From the NCBI RefSeq assembly GCF_020084865.1, contig NZ_CP071953.1, positions 1,178,001 through 1,242,000 of the forward strand: 64,000 nucleotides of DNA, given 5' to 3'. Below, piece after piece: positions 57,131 through 64,000 of this stretch. Position numbers and translations under genes: made by a program. Origin of the DNA: Candidatus Kaistella beijingensis (GTDB taxonomy: Bacteria > Bacteroidota > Bacteroidia > Flavobacteriales > Weeksellaceae). The number at the start of each line of letters is the position of its first letter. Position 1 is the stretch's first letter. A model generated the notes under the pieces. It saw only the letters and a list, made by a program, of their open reading frames with translations. It made no database searches and had not been told where the DNA came from.

Positions 57131-57844
57131 ATGATATTAGTAAAAAATCTCACCAAGAAATTCGGCAAATTCACAGCTATTGATGACGTGAATCTGTCTT
57201 TCCAAAACGGTCATTCCATCGCGTTGATCGGTCCGAACGGTTGCGGAAAAACCACTTTAATAAAATGTATTTTAGGATTGAATGTGGTGGAAAACGGCGA
57301 TATTTTCGTAGACGAAAAAAGCGTTAAAGACGATTATCTTTACCGAAAAAACATCGGTTATATGCCTCAAATCGGGCGATACCCTGAAAACATGACGATT
57401 GGTCACACCATCCAAATGATTAAGGACACCCGAAAATTATCGGAAGAACATTTAGACACCGAACTTCTTGAAGATTTCGAGTTGGAAAAAATGTATGACA
57501 AAAAAATGGGTAATCTTTCTGGGGGAACCACGCAAAAAGTGAGTGCCGTTTTGGCGTTTATGTTTGACCCGAAAATCATCATTCTCGACGAACCCACTGC
57601 AGGACTTGATCCACTTGCTTCGGAAATTTTGAAAAAGAAAATCATCAAAGAAAAAAACAAAGGTAAACTTATCATCATCACCTCGCATTTATTAAGCGAA
57701 CTCGATGACATTGTGAGCGAAATCATCTTCATGAACGAAGGGAAAATCCTTGTCCATCAATCGGTTGAAGATTTGTTATACCAAACCAATTCGGAAAAAA
57801 TTTCAGAATCGATTGTGACTATTTTAAAGGAAATGAAAAAGTAA
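57131..57844 (+). CDS. nosF: NosF ABC-transporter ATPase
   Basis: ATPase that, with NosY and NosD, supports CuZ cluster assembly. Walker A GPNGCGKTTL (near 34-43), Q loop YMPQIGRYPE, signature NLSGGTTQKVSAVLAF (LSGGT in place of LSGGQ), Walker B IIILDEPTAGLDP and H loop ITSHLLSE. The length of 237 is normal. It begins 7 bases after the right inverted repeat of the S23 element. Confidence 0.93.
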   Translation: MILVKNLTKKFGKFTAIDDVNLSFQNGHSIALIGPNGCGKTTLIKCILGLNVVENGDIFVDEKSVKDDYLYRKNIGYMPQIGRYPENMTIGHTIQMIKDTRKLSEEHLDTELLEDFELEKMYDKKMGNLSGGTTQKVSAVLAFMFDPKIIILDEPTAGLDPLASEILKKKIIKEKNKGKLIIITSHLLSELDDIVSEIIFMNEGKILVHQSVEDLLYQTNSEKISESIVTILKEMKK

Positions 57845-57856
57845 AATACTTATTTC

Positions 57857-57923
57857 ATCAATAGGAGCGGGCTTTAGCCCGCTGGTTAAAAAAATAAATT
57901 CCAATTGGCATCAGCCAAAATAT
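57857..57923 (+). repeat. Two-hairpin intercistronic repeat, copy C
   Basis: ATCAATAGGAGCGGGC, a perfect AGCGGGCTTTAGCCCGCT hairpin, a 24-base spacer, then GGCATCAGCCAAAAT ending at the nosY start codon. It occupies nearly the whole nosF-nosY gap. Confidence 0.8.
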
Positions 57924-58697
57924 ATGATAATGAACAAAATCGCACGTTTTATATTTTTCGATATTTTAAAGAACAAAATCATTATTTTCTACACCATTTT
58001 GCTGTTCATTCTTTCTTGGTCAGTTCTTGGTTTAGAAAGTAATTATACCAAAGCTACTTTGAGTTTGCTGAATGTGGTTTTGTTGGTTGTTCCTTTAGTA
58101 AGTATTATATTTTCAACAATTTATGTTTACAATAGCAGTCAGTTTGTGGAGTTGCTTTTAAGTCAACCCGTTCCGAGAACCAAGGTTTGGTTTAATATTT
58201 TCCTTGGACTTTCGAGCGCATTGGTATTGGCGTTTATCATTGGTTGCGGAGTTCCGATTTTGCTTTATTCTTCGATTGAAACAGGATTTTCGTTAATGAT
58301 TGTAGGAATTTTGCTCTCTACTATTTTCACCTCTTTTGCGATGCTTTCTGCCATTTCAAGCCGAGACAAAGCCAAAGGAATTGGGATTTCCATTTTCATT
58401 TGGGTCTTTTTTGCCATTATTTATGATGGAATTCTTTTGGTTTTGATGTTCCAATTTGCGGATTATCCTATCGAGGGCATTATGGCGACTTTGGCAGGAT
58501 TAAATCCTGTAGGTTTGGCAAGAATTTTCGTATTGCTGCAACTTAATATTTCCGCGATGCTTGGAGCTTCGGGAGCGATTTTTCAACAGGTTTTCGGTTC
58601 AGGAGGCGGAATGGGAATCTCGATTGTCGTGATGTTGATTTGGGCGATTGTTCCTTTTGTTCTGTCTTTGATAAAATTCAATAAAAAAGATTTATAA
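57924..58697 (+). CDS. nosY: NosY ABC-transporter permease
   Basis: Membrane partner of NosF. It has 257 residues with six hydrophobic helices and the ABC-2 pattern; TIYVYNSSQFVELLLSQPVPRTKVWF and ISSRDKAKGIGISIFIWVFFAIIYDG are the conserved cytoplasmic and core blocks of NosY. A second in-frame ATG six bases later is equally possible as start. The start codon abuts the intercistronic repeat. It ends the nos cluster and is convergent with the lipoprotein gene. Confidence 0.92.
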   Translation: MIMNKIARFIFFDILKNKIIIFYTILLFILSWSVLGLESNYTKATLSLLNVVLLVVPLVSIIFSTIYVYNSSQFVELLLSQPVPRTKVWFNIFLGLSSALVLAFIIGCGVPILLYSSIETGFSLMIVGILLSTIFTSFAMLSAISSRDKAKGIGISIFIWVFFAIIYDGILLVLMFQFADYPIEGIMATLAGLNPVGLARIFVLLQLNISAMLGASGAIFQQVFGSGGGMGISIVVMLIWAIVPFVLSLIKFNKKDL

Positions 58698-58712
58698 TCA
58701 AAGTTTCTTATC

Positions 58713-59288
58713 CTATTTCTTCACCTCCACAAACTGATAAACCATCTGATTTTTAGGGTTAAAAATAATCGTGCTCGAATTCGGGAAACGTTTCACCTTA
58801 TAATATTCGATGTTTTTATCGTTTTTAATATCATCCAAAAAACTCGTGTCAATCGTATTGGCGGGAAGGAACTTTTCAAAGAAAGTCAATTTTTCAACGA
58901 TTGTGGAACCGTCGATTTTTTCAAATTCTTTTTTGGATTTTGCTTCGTCGGAAGTGGGTTGTTCCACCAAAGTTTTTAGCAGCAAATCTTTGTGGGTTGC
59001 TTTATATTTAAAAACATAAAATGGAGTTCCATTCGGGAATGCGACTCTTTTCCCGACTTCATTTTCAATGAGCAAACTATTTTGATTGGGGAAAATGCTG
59101 TCGAACTTAACAGATTTTGCGTTGACATACTTATTGAGTTGTTCGCTGACGGTTTCCTGAATCATTTCATTCGCCTTCTGTTGCGCTTTTTCTTTTGCAG
59201 AATCTACACTTTGAGTGAATATCTCTTCTATTTTATTACAAGAAATCAAGGTTGTTGCTGCAATGATTGCTAAAAGTGTTTTTTTCAT
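58713..59288 (-). CDS. Lipoprotein of unknown function
   Basis: Lipoprotein signal MKKTLLAIIAATTLISC with Cys at residue 17, then a charged helix (VDSAKEKAQQKANEMIQETVSEQLNKYV), and a C-terminal alpha/beta part with TPFYVFKYKATHKDLLLKTL, ILFN-type strand TIIFNPKNQMVYQFVEV. No family recognised. The length is 191. It lies downstream of the ABC exporter gene on the minus strand, with one copy of the two-hairpin repeat between them. Confidence 0.7.
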   Translation of the reverse strand: MKKTLLAIIAATTLISCNKIEEIFTQSVDSAKEKAQQKANEMIQETVSEQLNKYVNAKSVKFDSIFPNQNSLLIENEVGKRVAFPNGTPFYVFKYKATHKDLLLKTLVEQPTSDEAKSKKEFEKIDGSTIVEKLTFFEKFLPANTIDTSFLDDIKNDKNIEYYKVKRFPNSSTIIFNPKNQMVYQFVEVKK

Positions 59289-59293
59289 TTATT

Positions 59294-59363
59294 TTAAGTT
59301 TTCGGCTCAAAGCCACTGGACTCTAAAATTTAATAAACTGATAAAGTCCGTTCCTGTCGATTT
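59294..59363 (-). repeat. Two-hairpin intercistronic repeat, copy D
   Basis: A more degraded copy, minus strand: ATCGACAGGAACGGAC, degraded first hairpin, and GGCTTTGAGCCGAAAACTT five bases before the lipoprotein start codon. Confidence 0.7.
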
Positions 59364-59421
59364 CTGTATCGCTTCAAAAATTTCACCCAAAGATAAAATT
59401 ATTTGGGTATTAGTGGCAAAA

Positions 59422-61230
59422 TTAATTTTCCCGATACGAACTTACGAGTTTATCCAAGTTCAAACTTCTGGCCGAAGCATCAAAAATTTCGCGATAAGTT
59501 CCGTTCATATTGATCAATTCATCGTGGGTTCCGCTTTCTACCACTTCCCCTTTTTTCATTACATAAATCTTGTCGCTGTCTAAAATTTGAGATAGTGAAT
59601 GCGAAATGATAATCACCGTTCTACCAGCTTTAATAGCATCCAAAGAATTTTTGATTTGTTCCGTGGCAATCGCGTCCAAACTTGCAGTAGGTTCATCGAG
59701 AAAGATAATGGGTGGATCTTTCAGGAACAATCTTGCTATCGCAATCCGCTGTTGTTGTCCGCCGGAAAGTTGCGTTGCATCGTGGTTGTACTGATCAGGT
59801 AATTCTAAAATTTGGTTGTGTAAATAGGCCTTTTTTGCGGCGGTTTCAATTTCCTCAAAACTCGCGTTCATGTTTCCGTAACGGATGTTGTCTTCGATAC
59901 TTCCTTTAAAAATATGGTTTTTCTGTAAAACCAAACCAATATCGTCACGTAAAAAAGTGTTTTCGTAATCGTTCAAATTCACGCCATCCAACAAAATTTG
60001 GCCCGAATCGGGAAGATAAAATTTACACAAAAGGTTAATGACTGTAGATTTTCCTGCACCGCTTAAGCCAACCAAAGCAGTAGTCTTTCCGTTTTCAATG
60101 AGCATGGAAACGTTGTTTAAAGCCTTCGTTCCGTTTGGATACGTGAAGTCCACATTTTTCAATTCAAACTCTCCCTTGATGTCATTTTCAATAAATTTTC
60201 CGTTGGGTTCGGTTTCTTCATCGGCATTCAAAATGTCGAAATATCCTTCTGCATAAATCATTGCATCATTCATATCATCATAAATTCGGTGAAGTTGCCG
60301 AATCGGCGCAGAAACGTTATTAAACAACAAAATATGAAGCATAATCGCACCAATCGTCATTTGTTGATCGAGAACGAGATAAACGGTGAGCAAAATAATT
60401 AAAACCACGCCGAATTGCTCGATAAAAGTCTTTAAACCATCATAAATAAAATTGGTTCTTCGTGTAAACATTTGACTTTCCATCAATTGCATCTGTAAAT
60501 CGTATTGCTTCTTTCCCTCAAATTTTTCACGGACGAAACTTTTAATCACCATAATTGAATTGATTAAATTTAAAAGTCCCGAAGTTTTCTGTTCCCGTTG
60601 ATTTCTCAACTGGCGACGAACTCCCGACAATTTTTTTGCCTGTAATGAACTGACATAGAAGTAAATAGGAACAACCACGGTGGAAACCAAACCAACGTAC
60701 ACATTCTGCATATACATAATAACGAGCGCAATAATCGCATTGGAAAAGAGCGGCAAAATATCGATGAAAAAGTTCTGAACCAATTTCGTCAAACTCTCAA
60801 TTCCTCTGTCGATGCGGATTTGCAGTTTTCCCGATTCGTGGTTCTCGTCATTAAAATAGGCAACACGATAGGTTAAAATTTTGTCTATGGCGGATTGTGC
60901 CAAAACAGAACTTACATTTATCCTAATCTTCTCGCCATAAAATTTCTGCCCAAACTGAATGAAAATATTCAACAATTCTTTTCCCAATAAAATTGCGGAA
61001 ATAATGACCAAAACGTGAATTCCTTCCTGCATCGGATTCGGAAGTTGGGTTAAATGCGTTACTTCATCAACGGTATATTTTAAAACCAACGGATTCACTT
61101 GCGCCATTAACGCACCTAAAAAAGTCAACACCAAAGTTCCGTAAATCATTAAACGATAAGTTTTTATGAACGGAATAAGTTGCTGATAAATGTGGTAAAG
61201 TGTGATGGTTCTGTTGAAAGGTTTCGGCAT
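59422..61230 (-). CDS. ABC exporter, fused membrane and ATPase domains
   Basis: A half-transporter of the MsbA/MDR type, 602 residues. Six helices lie in about 20-330. The ATPase has Walker A GLSGAGKSTV, Q loop LVLQKNHIF, canonical signature QLSGGQQQRIAIARL, Walker B IIFLDEPTAS and H loop IISHSLSQ. It differs from the exporter at 26577 in having a canonical signature. Substrate unknown. It is upstream of the lipoprotein gene on the same strand, and copy D of the intercistronic repeat lies between them. Confidence 0.9.
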   Translation of the reverse strand: MPKPFNRTITLYHIYQQLIPFIKTYRLMIYGTLVLTFLGALMAQVNPLVLKYTVDEVTHLTQLPNPMQEGIHVLVIISAILLGKELLNIFIQFGQKFYGEKIRINVSSVLAQSAIDKILTYRVAYFNDENHESGKLQIRIDRGIESLTKLVQNFFIDILPLFSNAIIALVIMYMQNVYVGLVSTVVVPIYFYVSSLQAKKLSGVRRQLRNQREQKTSGLLNLINSIMVIKSFVREKFEGKKQYDLQMQLMESQMFTRRTNFIYDGLKTFIEQFGVVLIILLTVYLVLDQQMTIGAIMLHILLFNNVSAPIRQLHRIYDDMNDAMIYAEGYFDILNADEETEPNGKFIENDIKGEFELKNVDFTYPNGTKALNNVSMLIENGKTTALVGLSGAGKSTVINLLCKFYLPDSGQILLDGVNLNDYENTFLRDDIGLVLQKNHIFKGSIEDNIRYGNMNASFEEIETAAKKAYLHNQILELPDQYNHDATQLSGGQQQRIAIARLFLKDPPIIFLDEPTASLDAIATEQIKNSLDAIKAGRTVIIISHSLSQILDSDKIYVMKKGEVVESGTHDELINMNGTYREIFDASARSLNLDKLVSSYREN

Positions 61231-61290
61231 TTTTGAAAACGAAATAAATTTACTGACGGTCTAATTTAACAAAAATCTAACCATTTATTT

Positions 61291-61375
61291 GGCTTTCGGC
61301 AATCTGCTTTCGGCTTTCGGCGGTGGATGGTTGAATTACGTAAAAGAAAATCTGCGCAATCAGCTTAATCAGCGA
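61291..61375. repeat. 7-bp-period GGCTTTC array and 9-bp-period run
   Basis: 61291-61332 holds about six heptads such as GGCTTTC and TGCTTTC. The following sequence (61347-61373) has a 9-bp period (AATCTGCGC, AATCAGCTT, AATCAGCGA) related to the sequence at 7872. They lie in the 219-base gap between the ABC exporter and lptB. Confidence 0.6.
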
Positions 61376-61449
61376 GAAAATAAAATATTGTGAATTAAAA
61401 ACTACCCCGTCTTCGTCCAAAGAGAGTTTACCCTTTCAGAGAAGGGGAA

Positions 61450-62511
61450 TTACGCGTCAAACGAATAACTCGTCAAATAGTGAAGTTGTGGTTTGCTGGC
61501 AACTTTCGAATCCGATTCGGCTTGTTCGAGCGAATAAGTGGAATTTACTTCCTTTCGCTGGAAAAGAAACGCATTATTCGCAGTTTTATCCACGACATTA
61601 TTGAAAACATGTTCAATCTCAGAATTGGAAAGCGAGGCAAAACTGATGTCCTCGAAACCGTAAATCAAACGCAAATTATCCTGTCCAACAAAATTTTCAT
61701 CCACGAAATCTTGGAACTGATTTTTGTTGTCGAAATTTCCTGCCCAAATATTATAAACATAAGATCTCTTTTTCGGCTTGTTCAAAATGTCCTGGTAAAC
61801 AAAGTTTTCACCAAGATAAGCTTCACGAACTTGCGGATCATTTGCCAAATCTGCGGGAAGTCCTTCCTTTAAAATTCGACCTTCGAACATGATGTACGTT
61901 TTATGGGTAATCGCCAAAGTTTGCTGAACATTGTGGTCGGTAATTAAAATCCCGATGTTTTTATCCACCAAACTTCTCACAATTTTTTGGATGTCTTCTA
62001 CCGCGATTGGGTCAACTCCTGCAAACGGTTCGTCCAATAGAATAAAGTTCGGACTTGTTGCGAGACAGCGCGCGATTTCAGTTCTACGTCTTTCTCCACC
62101 TGAAAGTAAATCGCCTCGGTTTTTGCGGACGTGTTGCAAAGAAAACTCTTCAATCAGTTCGTCGCATTTCATTTGCTGTTCGCGCTTTGAGAGTTTCGTG
62201 AGTTGCAGTACTCCCAAAATATTATCTTCCACGGAAAGTTTTCGGAAAACGGATGCTTCCTGTGCAAGATAACCGATTCCTTTTTGAGCACGGCGATACA
62301 TCGCATCGTTGGTAATTTCTTTATTATCGAGGAAAATTTTTCCGGAAGTCGGCTTCACCAAACCTACAATCATATAGAAAGAAGTGGTTTTTCCGGCACC
62401 GTTTGGACCGAGAAGTCCAACGATTTCTCCTTGTGAAACTTCCACTGAAACGCCTTTTACAACTTTCTTCGGGCCGTACTCTTTGATTAAATTTTCTCCG
62501 CGTAGAATCAT
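61450..62511 (-). CDS. lptB: LPS export ATPase LptB with a C-terminal extra domain
   Basis: ATPase of the LptBFG complex that extracts LPS from the inner membrane. Residues 1-240 are a standard LptB: Walker A GPNGAGKTTS, YLAQEASVFRKL, signature LLSGGERRRTEIARCLA, Walker B FILLDEPFAGVDPI and the LptB-specific end GRILKEGLPADL...REAYLGENF. LptB normally stops there (about 240 residues); this one continues to 353. The extension contains YNIWAGNFDNKNQFQDFVDE and NNAFLFQRK, loosely resembling the DUF4284/Imm22 pattern. It is a single uninterrupted frame. The extra domain's role is unknown. Confidence 0.88.
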   Translation of the reverse strand: MILRGENLIKEYGPKKVVKGVSVEVSQGEIVGLLGPNGAGKTTSFYMIVGLVKPTSGKIFLDNKEITNDAMYRRAQKGIGYLAQEASVFRKLSVEDNILGVLQLTKLSKREQQMKCDELIEEFSLQHVRKNRGDLLSGGERRRTEIARCLATSPNFILLDEPFAGVDPIAVEDIQKIVRSLVDKNIGILITDHNVQQTLAITHKTYIMFEGRILKEGLPADLANDPQVREAYLGENFVYQDILNKPKKRSYVYNIWAGNFDNKNQFQDFVDENFVGQDNLRLIYGFEDISFASLSNSEIEHVFNNVVDKTANNAFLFQRKEVNSTYSLEQAESDSKVASKPQLHYLTSYSFDA

Positions 62512-62532
62512 TTGGCAAATATATAATTTTTG

Positions 62533-62635
62533 TGGGAGAGTTGGAGAGTCGGAGTGATTGAGTGAGGAGTTTTTGAGTGAATGTGTTTGTAAAATAATTT
62601 CAAATTACATCAAACAATTTCAAACCACATCAAAC
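62533..62635. repeat. 8-bp-period array and 20-bp tandem repeat upstream of the sigma gene
   Basis: 62533-62580 shows GAGAGTTG, GAGAGTCG and GAGTGATT-type 8-bp units. 62596-62615 and 62616-62635 are two copies of a 20-base unit with two mismatches (AATTTCAAATTACATCAAAC). Confidence 0.65.
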
Positions 62636-62688
62636 CTGAAAGATTAAACAAATTCCTTAAATTCGCTTCGGAAAAAATTGAAAGGGTT

Positions 62689-63183
62689 TTGAGCGCGAAA
62701 GAAAAAGAATTTTCACAATTAATCAAGGATAATCAAGGTTTGATTATCAAGGTTTCGCGGCTTTATACCAATTCGATCGAAGATGAGCAGGATTTATTTC
62801 AAGAAATCGTGTTACAACTTTGGCGTTCTTACGACACATTCAAAGGTCAGTCGAAAATTTCGACATGGATGTATCGTGTCGCTTTAAATACGGCAATAAC
62901 CCTTTTCCGAAAGAAAACAAAATCACCACAAACAGACGAACTGCAAGATTTTCATTATAAGGATTTTGTGGAAGACGATGAGGAAAAACAACAGCAAATC
63001 TCAACACTTTACAAGGTCATCAAAATGTTGCCAAACGTGGAAAGAGCGATTGTGACGATGTATCTCGACGATTTGCCTTACAAAGATATCGCAGAAAACT
63101 TGGGTATTACCGAAGTGAACGCACGTGTGAAAATGAACCGACTGAAAAAAACTTTAAAAGAACTGATGGAAAAACATGGCTGA
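62689..63183 (+). CDS. ECF-type RNA polymerase sigma factor
   Basis: A sigma-70-family factor of 164 residues with region 2 (EDEQDLFQEIVLQLWRSYDTFKGQSKISTWMYRVALNTA) and region 4 (LPNVERAIVTMYLDDLPYKDIAENLGITEVNARVKMNRLKKTL), and no region 1 or 3. The frame starts with TTG at 62689; no upstream ATG is in frame, so TTG is the likely start. TAAATTCG at 62659-62666 is a possible -7 element. The stop overlaps the next start by eight bases, so the pair is translationally coupled, as is typical of a sigma with its regulator. Confidence 0.92.
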   Translation: MSAKEKEFSQLIKDNQGLIIKVSRLYTNSIEDEQDLFQEIVLQLWRSYDTFKGQSKISTWMYRVALNTAITLFRKKTKSPQTDELQDFHYKDFVEDDEEKQQQISTLYKVIKMLPNVERAIVTMYLDDLPYKDIAENLGITEVNARVKMNRLKKTLKELMEKHG

Positions 63184-63847
63184 ATTTGATTTAGACCACT
63201 TAAAGAAAACTTGGCAGGAACAGGAAGTTCAGCCGAAATATGACAGTCCGCAAATTGAGGCGATGCTGAATAAATCCTCACGAAATTATGTGAAATACAT
63301 TTTGTGGATTAGTATTGCTGAATTTTTGGTGATTCTGGGTCTGAACTTTTATTACTCTTTTATCGGAGATGACTCTGAAAGTTTCATGAATATTCTTGGA
63401 AAACTCGGCATTGAAAACACCGTAGATTTACAAGCAGATTTTGCCCATCTTTATTTTGTTTTAAAATTCGTCAGTTTAGTGTTGACAGGCGTTTTCGTGG
63501 TTTTGTTTTATCAAAATTATAAAAAAATTAACGTAGAATCGAACCTCAAGAAATTCATACTGCAAATCATCAGTTTCAAGAAAACGGTGAATATTTTTAT
63601 CCTTGCGAATATCTTACTGTTGGTTTTCTTTACCGCAGTTCTTACGGTTTTTACCTTTTATATCTTGTCACAACAACATATTCAGTTAAGTCACCCAACT
63701 TTAATTGGTTTTATTGTGGGAACCGTTTTAATGACGATACTTAGCATTGTTTTGATTTGGCTTTATTACCGAATTGTGTACGGAATTATCATGAAGAGAT
63801 TGGGGAAAAATCTGGATGAGTTGAAGAAAATGGAAAGCGTGGAATAA
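63176..63847 (+). CDS. Membrane protein coupled to the sigma factor, possible anti-sigma
   Basis: The 223-residue protein has a soluble N-terminal part of about 40 residues (MAEFDLDHLKKTWQEQEVQ) followed by four membrane helices (about 40-62, 90-112, 138-160, 176-200). The N-terminal helix-linker ahead of membrane segments, and coupling by ATG overlap, resemble anti-sigma factors, but no zinc or FecR-like motif was recognised. Homologues are usually left unnamed. Regulation of the preceding sigma factor is inference from context. Confidence 0.65.
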   Translation: MAEFDLDHLKKTWQEQEVQPKYDSPQIEAMLNKSSRNYVKYILWISIAEFLVILGLNFYYSFIGDDSESFMNILGKLGIENTVDLQADFAHLYFVLKFVSLVLTGVFVVLFYQNYKKINVESNLKKFILQIISFKKTVNIFILANILLLVFFTAVLTVFTFYILSQQHIQLSHPTLIGFIVGTVLMTILSIVLIWLYYRIVYGIIMKRLGKNLDELKKMESVE

Positions 63848-63926
63848 TTTCTGTTCAAAGTCGATTAACTATGTTGTGAATTCGCTTCGCCAAGAATGGT
63901 GAAATTTATTGATGATAATTCGTTTC

Positions 63927-64000
63927 ATGGACAAATCACGATTGGTCCGTAAAAAAATTCCTGCCATTAAATTTAACACACACGATCATCACAACTTTTC
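63927..64000 (+). CDS. Possible start of a further gene, cut by the window edge
   Basis: An ATG at 63927 opens a frame reading MDKSRLVRKKIPAIKFNTHD to the window end. Only 24 codons are visible, so neither coding status nor identity can be judged. Confidence 0.25.
   Translation, partial: MDKSRLVRKKIPAIKFNTHDHHNF

Overview
The window is chromosomal DNA of a low-GC Bacteroidota, most likely family Weeksellaceae (the Chryseobacterium/Kaistella/Cloacibacterium group). Supporting signs are Por-type (T9SS) sorting tails on two secreted proteins, a PorV-like outer-membrane protein, Bacteroidota promoters (TTG/TTTG, 19-21 nt, TAnnTTTG), A-rich start contexts without Shine-Dalgarno sequences, and a 16S rRNA whose 3' tail reads UCUCA where CCUCC is expected. 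Most of the content is housekeeping. No prophage, CRISPR array, defence island or intact insertion sequence was seen.

Layout. 1-7.1 kb: deoxynucleoside kinase, a secreted protein, glutaminyl-peptide cyclotransferase, M1 peptidase, a membrane histidine kinase and a PBP4-type carboxypeptidase. 7.3-18.1 kb: a small conserved protein, RelA/SpoT, NhaA, an EamA transporter, a PorV-like protein, uvrC and hutH. 18.2-23.3 kb: a complete rRNA operon on the minus strand (16S, tRNA-Ile, tRNA-Ala, 23S, 5S) behind three tandem promoters, with a candidate structured RNA upstream. 24-43 kb: gcvH, aldehyde dehydrogenase, ABC exporter, truA, phosphoesterase, Ppx/GppA-like protein, cdd, namA-like, hemL, glucosaminidase, an ACC-deaminase-like enzyme, T9SS cargo, PafA-like phosphatase, a thioredoxin-like protein and mdh. 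43-50 kb: heme oxygenase with bacteriophytochrome, a nucleoid-associated protein, a decayed luciferase-like monooxygenase gene and dnaK. 51.4-58.7 kb: a nitrous-oxide reductase locus. 58.7-64 kb: lipoprotein, ABC exporter, LptB with an extra C-terminal domain, and an ECF sigma factor with an overlapping membrane protein.

The nos locus is the main accessory system. A cytochrome c and a Sec-type (clade II) NosZ lipoprotein form the first unit. A membrane protein, NosL, NosD, NosF and NosY form the second. A perfect FNR-like palindrome lies exactly midway between divergent promoters for this operon and a second cytochrome c, and takes the place of the -33 element for both. The nosD-nosF gap holds the remains of an S23 / four-helix-bundle element bounded by imperfect inverted repeats.

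The most unusual material is intergenic. One feature is a two-hairpin repeat present four times, always between co-directional genes, always in the same orientation and ending just before the downstream start codon. The other is a set of degenerate arrays with 7-bp (sometimes 8- or 9-bp) period that recur in many gaps with different unit sequences and in places supply the stop codons or last codons of genes.
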